Assembly (NCBI GenBank): GCA_007128045.1
Contig: SKYG01000147.1
Span: 1 to 11,822 of the forward strand
Length of the DNA: 11,822 nucleotides
Direction: 5' to 3'
Source: Bacteroidales bacterium
Lineage (GTDB): Bacteria; Bacteroidota; Bacteroidia; Bacteroidales; UBA7960
Position 1 is the first letter of the stretch; each line of letters opens with the position of its first letter. Below the pieces are notes generated by a model. The model made no database searches. It saw only the letters and a program-made list of their open reading frames with translations, and was not told where the DNA came from. Shown in pieces: positions 4,950 to 11,822 of the stretch. Made by a program: the position numbers and the translations under genes.

Positions 4950-7601
4950 TTATTGGTCAATATATTTCTGCCTGAAAAAGCCCTTGTATTCTTCCAGGTT
5001 TTTCTCCTGATAAAATACAGGATAATTGTCAACCGAAATGATAAAGCCTGTTATGTTGTTTTTGCCAAATGCTGCTAATTCTTCAGAAGCCATTAATTTA
5101 TTATAATATTCCATCCCGTTTTCTTTTCCGGAAAAATTGGTCACCGTAATTATCTGCTGTTTGTCGTCAAGAAAGATACTGCTTGCAGATAGTTGTCTGT
5201 CACCATAATTTGCCTGGTTGAACAAATTAACCATATTTCTTAGCTGAGGCACGTCTGTTCTTGCGGTCTCTGCAACAAATACAAAGAAGTGTACAGCCTC
5301 CGGGTTATATGAGAACACAGATGAAGCCGCCAAGCCTTCAAAAGCTATATCCTGGCCAGGGTCAGATTCAGGCTCTGGATCTTCTTCCACAAATTCAAGT
5401 GGCAAGCTGCCTGGAACATCCAATGAAGCCAATAAAAAGCTGGCAGGCTCATACACAGGCAACCCATTATAGTTGGCCACTACATGTTCGAGTTCTCTTT
5501 TGAATTCGGATTTTTTTCCCAGTTTTCCAATCGACAGGGCTTTAATATAGGCAAACTGGCTGTGCACGCTGGTTGGGAGATCAAGGGTGTCAGCATGAAG
5601 GGATGTTTCTATCACTTCCTGGTACCGGTTATTCAGAAATGCACGATATGCCTGTTCGTACAGACGCTTGCCATATTGCTGGCGTTCAGTAAGTTTTTCC
5701 AGGTAATTGGGGTCACCAAGGATGCTGGCAAATTCACTGTCAGGGAATTCAGCCACCAGACGATCTTTATACATATTGGCTTTGGATGGGTCATTCAACT
5801 CGCGATACAGATTGTACAAATAATAATAGGCATACTGCTTTCGATCTGAATCAGGAAATCTGTTAACCAACGATTCAAGACTGCTTACCGCGCTTCTGTA
5901 ATCACGCAGTCTTTCATTGAATATCATCCCTTTGTTATAATATGCATCCGCCATACGCAAATTGGAAGTGGCCATCTGTTCTTCAGTGAGTGGTATATTT
6001 CTCAGGTATGTATTTCTGTCAAAGATATCTCCGGCCTCCTCCTCTTCTTCTTCCCATTCATCATCCATAGCCATATCAAAATCAGCCCCTCGACGGTTTC
6101 TGATCCTCCAGTTATCCTCCAATGGCCGGTCGCCAAATTTACTAAAGAACTCAGTGCGTCCAAAACTCATGGCTGTCGTATTGTAAAAATACCAACCTCC
6201 TTCCTGGGCTCCGGCACCGCCTCTTATCCGGGTTTGGGCAATGGTAGATGCGGCGCGCATCATCTGTTGTTCTACCAAACGCGCTTGTCGCTCCTCCTCG
6301 CGAAGGTCTTCAATGATCTTGTTTATCACTGCATTGCGGGCCGTTTCAGGCATGGCAGCCAAACGCTGAAGAGAATCCTCTCTTGCAATGGTGCGAATAT
6401 TTGCAGCCAGACCTGATAATACTGATTTTTGTCGATTCACCTCGACAAAATCATCGTGCTGAGATGGTATATACACCACCGCACTATCATAATAAACACT
6501 TGATGTCAGGTATTCCGGGCGTGAAAAATAAATTTCAGCCAGTCGCTTGAATGACAACCCTTTCTGCAGGCGATTGTCTTCGCTAACTTCTACAGACCTG
6601 AGAAGGTGTTCAATAGCCTGTTCTTCGCGGCCTCTTCTCTGATTTAACTGTGCCAGGGCATAATATATCTGGTCACGATAGGCCTTGTTTTTGTCATCAC
6701 GCAGCATGCGGTTAAGTTCCGACTCAATGAAATCCCCCCCTCCTTCACCGGGAGCATAAGCCATCGCCATGCTGATCCTCGACTGAAACGCGAGCTCAAA
6801 CGTAGGATTCATCTTAAGCACCCTGGCATATGTTTGCTGTGCATTGGTATAGTCTCCTGAGTGATGATACAACTGAGCTTCTATGAAAGTAAGCCTGGTT
6901 TGTTCGCGCTTATTGGATGTTAAGGCACCAGCTCTCTGCAAAAACGGTACGGCCGCAAGGTAATTATCAGTTCTGACATGATGATCGGCCATGACAAGCA
7001 TATATAGGCGTTCGGTCTCCCTATCCAACTGCCCGGCATCCTTGTTGGCTTTCAGCATTTCCAACATACGGAGCGCATCATCATACCTGTTAAGCTGATG
7101 ATAGGATTTCGCAATCCATGCTTTGGCAAGATACTTTGTCGGCGGCTCATATTGTCTGACGATATATTCAAAAGTCAGGATCGCCAGATTGTAGTCCCTT
7201 TTAAAATAATGTGAACGGGCAATCAGATAAAATGACGCATCGATCCAGGGATTATATTCAACCCCACGGATGTTCATTGAATGCCTTCTGATAACGATAC
7301 TGGCCTTCTGATAAGCAACATCCATATAATTGCCCACCATGGTTGCCTGCTGCTCATTGCCATACCTGAAAATACTTAATACTTGTTCATAGTTATCATT
7401 ATGTGCTGCCGACAAACGCCTTATTCCTTCACGATAACTTTCACGTGCATTAAAGTATCCATTGTACTTCGCATTGATAGAATGGTATAGACGGTTAGGC
7501 AATTTATTCTTTTGTGTAGAACAAGCCCATCCAAATAGTAAAAGGGGCAGTATAACCATTAGTACTGCCTTATGATGTAAATGATATCTATTTCTCAACA
7601 T
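4950..7601 (-). CDS. sprE: SprE/PorW-type TPR lipoprotein of the type IX secretion system
   Basis: This 883-residue protein starts with a lipoprotein signal (hydrophobic core about 12-26, lipidated C27 in FGWACS). Its mature N-terminus, with KNKLPNRLYHSINAKYNGYF (31-50), is the hallmark opening of SprE/PorW, which link the OM/periplasmic and motor parts of the T9SS and are needed for gliding or secretion. Helical TPR-like repeats span roughly 100-390 and 545-760. Between them are a family-typical block near 468-498 (GGWYFYN at 468-474, LEDNWR ending near 498) and an acidic run of six Glu around 517-522. The last 119 residues (from 765) form the alpha/beta C-terminal domain, with FIISVDNYP near its end. 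No acidic surface-export signal follows C27, so a periplasm-facing outer-membrane location is likely. The gene precedes the bactofilin and ATP synthase genes. Assignment to SprE/PorW is strong; the symbol follows Flavobacterium usage. Confidence 0.9.
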   Translation of the reverse strand: MLRNRYHLHHKAVLMVILPLLLFGWACSTQKNKLPNRLYHSINAKYNGYFNARESYREGIRRLSAAHNDNYEQVLSIFRYGNEQQATMVGNYMDVAYQKASIVIRRHSMNIRGVEYNPWIDASFYLIARSHYFKRDYNLAILTFEYIVRQYEPPTKYLAKAWIAKSYHQLNRYDDALRMLEMLKANKDAGQLDRETERLYMLVMADHHVRTDNYLAAVPFLQRAGALTSNKREQTRLTFIEAQLYHHSGDYTNAQQTYARVLKMNPTFELAFQSRISMAMAYAPGEGGGDFIESELNRMLRDDKNKAYRDQIYYALAQLNQRRGREEQAIEHLLRSVEVSEDNRLQKGLSFKRLAEIYFSRPEYLTSSVYYDSAVVYIPSQHDDFVEVNRQKSVLSGLAANIRTIAREDSLQRLAAMPETARNAVINKIIEDLREEERQARLVEQQMMRAASTIAQTRIRGGAGAQEGGWYFYNTTAMSFGRTEFFSKFGDRPLEDNWRIRNRRGADFDMAMDDEWEEEEEEAGDIFDRNTYLRNIPLTEEQMATSNLRMADAYYNKGMIFNERLRDYRSAVSSLESLVNRFPDSDRKQYAYYYLYNLYRELNDPSKANMYKDRLVAEFPDSEFASILGDPNYLEKLTERQQYGKRLYEQAYRAFLNNRYQEVIETSLHADTLDLPTSVHSQFAYIKALSIGKLGKKSEFKRELEHVVANYNGLPVYEPASFLLASLDVPGSLPLEFVEEDPEPESDPGQDIAFEGLAASSVFSYNPEAVHFFVFVAETARTDVPQLRNMVNLFNQANYGDRQLSASSIFLDDKQQIITVTNFSGKENGMEYYNKLMASEELAAFGKNNITGFIISVDNYPVFYQEKNLEEYKGFFRQKYIDQ

Positions 7602-7641
7602 TCAGAACGTGGATATATACAATATGATAACTAACTTTTTG

Positions 7642-7649
7642 CAAATTTA
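7642..7649 (-). promoter_or_regulatory. Candidate -7 box for sprE
   Basis: The minus strand reads TAAATTTG here, an exact match to TAnnTTTG. Transcription would begin near 7636, about 35 bases before the sprE ATG. There is no good TTTG at the expected -33 position, where the strand reads GGAAGGGG, so this is a half-supported promoter. Confidence 0.4.
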
Positions 7650-7665
7650 TTTTAAATTTCCAAAG

Positions 7666-7696
7666 TTTCCCCTTCCGCATTTTTTTATTAATTTTG
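7666..7696 (+). promoter_or_regulatory. Candidate promoter for the M23 peptidase-dxr group
   Basis: The plus strand carries TAATTTTG at 7689-7696, an exact -7 consensus, preceded after 19 bases by TTTC (7666-7669), a near match to the TTTG -33 element. Transcription would begin near 7702, leaving a leader of about 33 bases before the GTG start at 7735. With the box on the other strand it makes 7602-7734 a divergent promoter region. Confidence 0.5.
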
Positions 7697-7734
7697 CTGG
7701 TTAATCAAATTATCCAAAAACAACAAATACCAAA

Positions 7735-8604
7735 GTGCCAAAACGCAAAAAAAACAGTCGTTTCCTTCACAAGCTTCATGACAAATACCGGTTGGTTCTC
7801 ATGAATGATGCCACTTTGGAAGAAAAGATCTCTTTCAGGCTAACTCGTTTTAATGTATTTATATTTTTTGGCACTTTAAGTATATTTTTAGTTGTTGCAA
7901 CCATATACCTGATTGCATTCACCCCCCTCAAAGAATACATTCCTGGCTATGCCGACTTCAATACGAGGCAGGTACTTAGAGACCTTATGATGCGAGCTGA
8001 TTCATTAGAAAGAGATCTTAGGCAAAAAGACCTGTACATCCACAATTTCAGAAATATTGTCGAGGGAAAAGAACCGGTGGAGTTTTTACCACCAGAGCTG
8101 CTTGATCCCGATCAATACAATATAGAAAGCCTCCCACGGTCGGTCGAGGATTCCATTATCAGGGCTGAAATAGAAAGCATGGCAGAATATGGCACCTGGA
8201 TATATGAAGACTCCCCTGCCTTCCAAAGTATCAACCAATACTTCTTCTTTCCGCCGGTAAAAGGAATTGTCACCAACCATTTTGATCCGGCAGGTCAACA
8301 TTTTGGCATCGATCTGGTTGCAGACACAAACGAAGCCATAAAAGCCACACTTGACGGCACAGTGATTTTTTCCGCCTGGACCATTGAAACCGGATTTAAT
8401 ATTGGGATACAACATGCCAACAACCTGGTTTCAATATATAAGCACAACAGTGTGTTATTAAAAGAAAAAGGAAGTTACGTCAAAGCAGGTGATGTGATTG
8501 CCATCATTGGTGATACTGGTCTGTATTCAACAGGTACCCACCTGCATTTCGAACTGTGGTTCAACGGGAATCCCGTCAACCCGCTGGATTATATCATTCT
8601 CTGA
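7735..8604 (+). CDS. Membrane-anchored M23 (LytM-type) metallopeptidase
   Basis: The 289-residue protein has a very basic N-terminus (PKRKKNSRF), one membrane helix at about 40-61, a short charged helical region (about 78-110) and a C-terminal M23 peptidase domain from about 172 to the end. The zinc site is intact: H189 and D193 (HFGID) and H271 in HLHFE (269-273). The additional active-site histidines H237 (IYKH) and H269 are also present, so this is probably an active peptidoglycan endopeptidase, unlike the degenerate EnvC/NlpD activators. The catalytic domain would face the periplasm. The start is GTG (7735-7737), chosen because KYRLVLMNDATLEEKISFR (18-36), which I recall as conserved in Bacteroidota relatives, would be cut by using the internal ATG at codon 23. 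The stop overlaps the dxr start by one base (TGATG), suggesting coupled translation. The peptide bond cleaved is unknown. Confidence 0.9.
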   Translation: MPKRKKNSRFLHKLHDKYRLVLMNDATLEEKISFRLTRFNVFIFFGTLSIFLVVATIYLIAFTPLKEYIPGYADFNTRQVLRDLMMRADSLERDLRQKDLYIHNFRNIVEGKEPVEFLPPELLDPDQYNIESLPRSVEDSIIRAEIESMAEYGTWIYEDSPAFQSINQYFFFPPVKGIVTNHFDPAGQHFGIDLVADTNEAIKATLDGTVIFSAWTIETGFNIGIQHANNLVSIYKHNSVLLKEKGSYVKAGDVIAIIGDTGLYSTGTHLHFELWFNGNPVNPLDYIIL

Positions 8605-9764
8605 TGACAACAAACACTTCCAAAAGAATAGCGATACTGGGATCAACGGGGTCTATTGGTTGTCAAACACTTGAAGTGATTCGCGACAACCCCGGCATGT
8701 TTACCGCCGAAATCCTTACCGCACAAAACAATGCCCGGTTATTGATCCAACAGGCTATAGAGTTTTGTCCCAATGCAGTAGTTATCGGCAATGAGCGCTA
8801 TTATCAAACTGTCAGCCAGGCTCTGGCTGACTACCCCATAAAGGTGTTTGCCGGCAAAAAGGCACTCCAGGAGATTGTAACATTTGACTCTATCGATCTG
8901 GTTGTTACGGCAATGGTTGGGATTGCCGGACTGGAGCCGACAATAAATGCCATTAAAGCTCGAAAAGACATAGCCCTGGCAAACAAAGAAACACTGGTAG
9001 TAGCCGGAAACATCATCACCAACCTTGCAAGGGCACACCGTGTAAACATTTTACCTGTCGACTCTGAACATTCAGCCATATTTCAGTGTTTGGCTGGGGA
9101 GATGTCAAATCCCATAGAAAAAATATACCTGACTGCCAGCGGAGGGCCCTTCAGGGGAAAGAAATCAGACTACCTGGCAAACGTAAAGAAAAAAGAAGCC
9201 CTGAACCATCCAAACTGGAACATGGGCTGCAAAATAACCATCGACTCAGCCACGCTGATGAACAAAGGCCTGGAGGTAATAGAAGCAAGCTGGTTGTTCG
9301 GACTGAAAGCATCCGACATTGAGGTGGTAATCCACCCGCAATCAATTATACATTCCGTTGTACAGTTTCAGGATGGCTCCATGAAGGCACAGATGGGACT
9401 TCCTGATATGAAAATACCAATTCAGTACGCATTAACCTATCCGTACCGCGTTCCTTCAGATTCGAAAAGGTTTTGTTTCTGGGATTTTCCTGAATTAAGC
9501 TTTGAAAAACCTGATACGGAAAATTTCCCATCTCTTGAACTTGCCTATGAGGCCCTGAACCAAGGTGGAAACATGCCTTGCGTGTTAAATGCAGCCAATG
9601 AAGTGGCTGTAACAGCATACTTAAAAGATGCCATTGGGTTCATGGATATACCATCGATTGTCGGTAATTGCATGAAAAACATTTCTTTTGTCGCTGACCC
9701 CACGATTGACGATATTATTGAAACAGACAAACAAACAAGATCATTCATCCATTCAACCTTATAA
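8604..9764 (+). CDS. dxr: 1-deoxy-D-xylulose 5-phosphate reductoisomerase
   Basis: This cytoplasmic enzyme converts 1-deoxy-D-xylulose 5-phosphate to 2-C-methyl-D-erythritol 4-phosphate with NADPH, the committed step of the MEP pathway to isoprenoids (quinones, undecaprenyl carriers). The 386 residues match the family. Motifs: NADPH-binding GSTGSIG (13-19); LANKET (125-130); the metal site PVDSEHSAIFQ (151-161) with D153 and E155; TASGGPF (177-183); NHPNWNMGCKITIDSATLMN (201-220), followed by KGLE with the third ligand E224; and IHPQSIIHS (243-251). An in-frame ATG at 8556 inside the peptidase gene would add 16 unrelated residues. The ATG at 8604 is preferred because it overlaps the upstream TGA by one base and places the NADPH motif at the usual distance from the N-terminus. 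It is followed 73 bases later by rseP. All catalytic residues are present; the assignment is certain. Confidence 0.97.
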   Translation: MTTNTSKRIAILGSTGSIGCQTLEVIRDNPGMFTAEILTAQNNARLLIQQAIEFCPNAVVIGNERYYQTVSQALADYPIKVFAGKKALQEIVTFDSIDLVVTAMVGIAGLEPTINAIKARKDIALANKETLVVAGNIITNLARAHRVNILPVDSEHSAIFQCLAGEMSNPIEKIYLTASGGPFRGKKSDYLANVKKKEALNHPNWNMGCKITIDSATLMNKGLEVIEASWLFGLKASDIEVVIHPQSIIHSVVQFQDGSMKAQMGLPDMKIPIQYALTYPYRVPSDSKRFCFWDFPELSFEKPDTENFPSLELAYEALNQGGNMPCVLNAANEVAVTAYLKDAIGFMDIPSIVGNCMKNISFVADPTIDDIIETDKQTRSFIHSTL

Positions 9765-9806
9765 CATAGTTGTTCCTTACCCTATGATATAGTTATTCCT
9801 TGCCCT
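9760..9806 (+). repeat. Imperfect 23-bp tandem repeat between dxr and rseP
   Basis: Two units with a 23-base period (9760-9783 and 9783-9806) share 20 of 24 aligned positions, and all four differences are transitions. The core of both units is ATAGTTrTTCCTTrCCCT (9766-9783 and 9789-9806). The first unit contains the dxr stop codon. Short complementary arms CATAG (9765-9769) and CTATG (9782-9786) could form only a weak 5-bp stem. Function is unknown: it may be a relic of tandem duplication or a paired binding site upstream of rseP. Confidence 0.7.
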
Positions 9807-9837
9807 GCTTATCAATATCAATATTAATATAACAATA

Positions 9838-11160
9838 ATGGAAATTCTAATTAAAGCACTGCAGTTTTTTCTCAGCTTATCTATCCTGATCATCATACAT
9901 GAAATCGGACATATGGTTCCTGCAAGGTTATTCAACACCCGCGTGGAAAAGTTTTACCTGTTTTTCAATCCGTGGTTTTCCCTGTTTAAGTTTAAACGCG
10001 GAGACACCGAATATGGGATGGGATGGCTTCCACTGGGCGGCTATGTAAAAATCTCAGGCATGATAGACGAATCGATGGACAAAGATCAGATGAAGCAGCC
10101 ACCACAACCTCATGAGTTCCGGTCAAAACCAGCCTGGCAGCGTCTGATCATCATGCTTGGTGGCGTCACGGCAAATATCATTCTGGCTGCCCTCATCTAT
10201 ATATTTATGCTGTTTATAACCGGAGAACAGTACCTCCCGGCAAAGAATGTTAAATATGGTATTGTCGCCGATTCGCTTGCCCTGGAACTCGGCCTGCAAA
10301 CCGGTGATAAGATTTTGATGCTTGACGGAGAAGAATACGATGACTTTATGGACATCCCAAGGGAGTTTATACTGGGAGATATTCAAGAGATCACGGTAGA
10401 TCGCAATGGAGAGATTGTCAAACTGCCAGTGCCTGACGATTTTTTCGGCAAATTGATCTCAGCACGGATGGGAGGCTTCTTTTCTATCAGATACCCGTTT
10501 ATCGTAACCGGATTTCTGGATGGGTCTGCAGCAAAAGAAGCCGGTGTTAAAGAAGGTGATCATATTATGGGCATTGGCGGTGTCACCACCTGGTCGTTCG
10601 ACGAATTTGCCCGTACCATACCAGAATTCAAAGGGCAGCAGACCACACTCACTGTACAGCGCAATGGTGACATGTTAGACCTTGAGATCACCATCCCCGA
10701 TGAGGCCAGAATAGGCGCTTATGCCGAAAATATACAAAATCTGCTCGACTTTGAAACACGTAGCTATACATTTGCCCAGTCAATACCTGCCGGCATTACC
10801 AAGGCTTATACCACAACTACCGGCTACTTCAGAGAGCTTCGCCTGCTGTTCAGGCCGGAAGTAAAGGTTACGGAAAGCCTGGGAGGGTTTATCACCATAG
10901 GAAGTATCTTTGCCCCCACCTGGGATTGGGTGCATTTCTGGACCATCACAGCCTTTATATCTATCATTTTGGCTATCATGAACGTATTACCAATACCAGC
11001 ACTGGATGGCGGACATGTAATGTTTCTGTTCTATGAGATCATTGTCGGACGAAAGCCTAATGACAAGTTCATGGAGTATGCCCAAATGGTCGGTATGATA
11101 CTGTTGCTGTCACTCCTTCTTTTTGTTAACTTCAACGACATCCTGAGGCTGTTCAGATAG
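9838..11160 (+). CDS. rseP: RseP-type site-2 intramembrane zinc metalloprotease (M50)
   Basis: The 440-residue protein has the layout of RseP, the inner-membrane protease that releases sigma factors by cleaving anti-sigma factors within the membrane and also clears signal-peptide remnants. The zinc motif HEIGH lies at 21-25 in the first membrane helix, with E22 catalytic. The membrane-associated GWLPLGGYVKI region follows at about 62-72. A second membrane helix is near 102-122. Two PDZ domains occupy about 138-200 (degenerate) and 222-297 (with the family-like AAKEAGVKEGDHI). The third zinc ligand is D390 in NVLPIPALDGGH (382-393), and a last helix lies near 421-435. Length is normal for Bacteroidota. 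The ATG at 9838 places the HExxH motif correctly near the N-terminus. It follows dxr by 73 bases, an arrangement also common in other bacteria. No anti-sigma substrate is encoded in the window. Confidence 0.95.
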   Translation: MEILIKALQFFLSLSILIIIHEIGHMVPARLFNTRVEKFYLFFNPWFSLFKFKRGDTEYGMGWLPLGGYVKISGMIDESMDKDQMKQPPQPHEFRSKPAWQRLIIMLGGVTANIILAALIYIFMLFITGEQYLPAKNVKYGIVADSLALELGLQTGDKILMLDGEEYDDFMDIPREFILGDIQEITVDRNGEIVKLPVPDDFFGKLISARMGGFFSIRYPFIVTGFLDGSAAKEAGVKEGDHIMGIGGVTTWSFDEFARTIPEFKGQQTTLTVQRNGDMLDLEITIPDEARIGAYAENIQNLLDFETRSYTFAQSIPAGITKAYTTTTGYFRELRLLFRPEVKVTESLGGFITIGSIFAPTWDWVHFWTITAFISIILAIMNVLPIPALDGGHVMFLFYEIIVGRKPNDKFMEYAQMVGMILLLSLLLFVNFNDILRLFR

Positions 11161-11234
11161 TCTGCAATAATTCCATTATGAACCCTTTATGAATAGTACT
11201 CTCCCGTCGATTACGCTGATTTTTCCTGGGAACT

Positions 11235-11822
11235 ATGCAAAAAACCTTTCAGATAACCATTCTGGGTAGCTCAGCTGCCACCCCCACATCCTTAAGGCAT
11301 ACTACAGCTCAGCTCCTGCACTATCACAATAAAAGGTTCTTACTCGACTGTGCCGAAGGGACCCAGATGCAGTTACGTCGCTACAAAATTTCCGTGATGG
11401 GAATCAACCATATATTTATCAGCCACCTACATGGCGATCACTACCTTGGCCTGGCCGGCCTGCTTTTTTCAATGCATTTGCTGGGCAGAAAAAAAGACAT
11501 ACATATATATTCCCCTCCCGGTCTTCAGGAGATCATCCGGTTGCAGTATGAAGTGTCAAACCTGAAACCAATGTTTGAAGCCATATTCCATGAAGTTACC
11601 CACGGAAAGCAGCTTATACATGAAGACCGGCATATTACGATTGAATCAATCGCCATGGAACATCGGATACCATGTTATGGCTACCTTTTTAGGGAAAAAC
11701 CATCCGACAGGAATATAAAAAAAGAGGCCATTCAAACATACAATATACCGGTGAGTCATATGAAACAAATTAAACGTGGGATGGATTTTCTGACCCCTGC
11801 CGGGACAGTCATACCCAACTCA
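11235..11822 (+). CDS. rnz: Ribonuclease Z (tRNA 3' endonuclease), 3' end cut by window edge
   Basis: An open frame from ATG 11235 runs 196 codons to the edge without a stop; full-length RNase Z is about 300-310 residues. It is a metallo-beta-lactamase-fold enzyme that removes 3' trailers from tRNA precursors in the cytoplasm. Visible features are the N-terminal strand ending in LGSSAATPTS (10-19), LLDCAEGTQMQLRRY (36-50), and the zinc motif HLHGDH (H64, H66, D68, H69), followed by YLGLAGLL. A conserved-looking EHRIPCYGY, whose His matches a third-zone ligand region, lies near residue 150. The remaining metal ligands would lie beyond the edge. The gene starts 74 bases after rseP in the same direction. 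No -7 consensus is present in that gap, so read-through from upstream is possible. Motif order separates it from general metallo-hydrolases and supports RNase Z strongly. Confidence 0.93.
   Translation, partial: MQKTFQITILGSSAATPTSLRHTTAQLLHYHNKRFLLDCAEGTQMQLRRYKISVMGINHIFISHLHGDHYLGLAGLLFSMHLLGRKKDIHIYSPPGLQEIIRLQYEVSNLKPMFEAIFHEVTHGKQLIHEDRHITIESIAMEHRIPCYGYLFREKPSDRNIKKEAIQTYNIPVSHMKQIKRGMDFLTPAGTVIPNS

Noticed and set aside
5484..5849. 121-codon plus-strand open frame with hydrophobic stretches
   Set aside because: It is antisense to sprE within its helical repeats; its hydrophobicity arises from complementing Lys/Glu-rich codons.
8086..8415. 109-codon minus-strand open frame inside the M23 gene
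   Set aside because: It is antisense to the conserved peptidase domain and has no start signal or family resemblance.
8556..8603. Upstream in-frame ATG giving a longer Dxr
   Set aside because: The extra 16 residues are translated from peptidase coding sequence in another frame and do not fit the Dxr N-terminus; ATG 8604 overlaps the upstream stop and is more plausible.
11161..11234. Regulatory leader or terminator between rseP and rnz
   Set aside because: It holds a four-codon ATG-to-TGA frame (11178 onward) and a doubled TTATGAA, but no stable hairpin, T-run or -7 consensus; nothing is supported here.

Overview
The window is a chromosomal housekeeping region of a Bacteroidota bacterium, probably Bacteroidales/Marinilabiliales-like; this placement is inferred from gene content, with no database search. 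The signs are: an F-type ATP synthase cluster in the order atpB-E-F-H-A; a subunit a with a signal peptide and long periplasmic N-terminus; an SprE/PorW lipoprotein of the type IX secretion system (T9SS); A/T-rich start regions without clear Shine-Dalgarno sites; and exact Bacteroidota-type -7 boxes (TAnnTTTG) upstream of three genes.

Layout. Minus strand, read from 7601 down to 1: sprE/porW (7601-4950), a bactofilin (4837-4436), a four-helix membrane protein in the position of AtpI (4422-4042), then atpB, atpE, atpF, atpH and atpA. atpA runs off the left edge of the window. Plus strand, read from 7735 up: an M23 (LytM) envelope peptidase with a GTG start, dxr (overlapping the peptidase stop by one base), rseP, and rnz (RNase Z), which runs off the right edge. 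The two groups diverge from a 133-bp AT-rich region (7602-7734) that carries an exact -7 box on each strand.

Function. The left half encodes the membrane sector and part of the catalytic head of the ATP synthase, preceded by a probable assembly factor, a cytoskeletal polymer and a secretion/gliding lipoprotein. The right half groups peptidoglycan remodelling, isoprenoid (MEP pathway) synthesis, intramembrane proteolysis and tRNA 3' processing. There are no rRNA or tRNA genes, CRISPR arrays, insertion sequences or phage genes. No gap exceeds about 135 bases.

I see no new stand-alone system. The points worth a second look are the joint arrangement of T9SS, bactofilin and ATP synthase genes, the AtpI-position protein, the altered glycine motif of the c subunit, a 23-bp tandem repeat between dxr and rseP, and the promoter arrangements.
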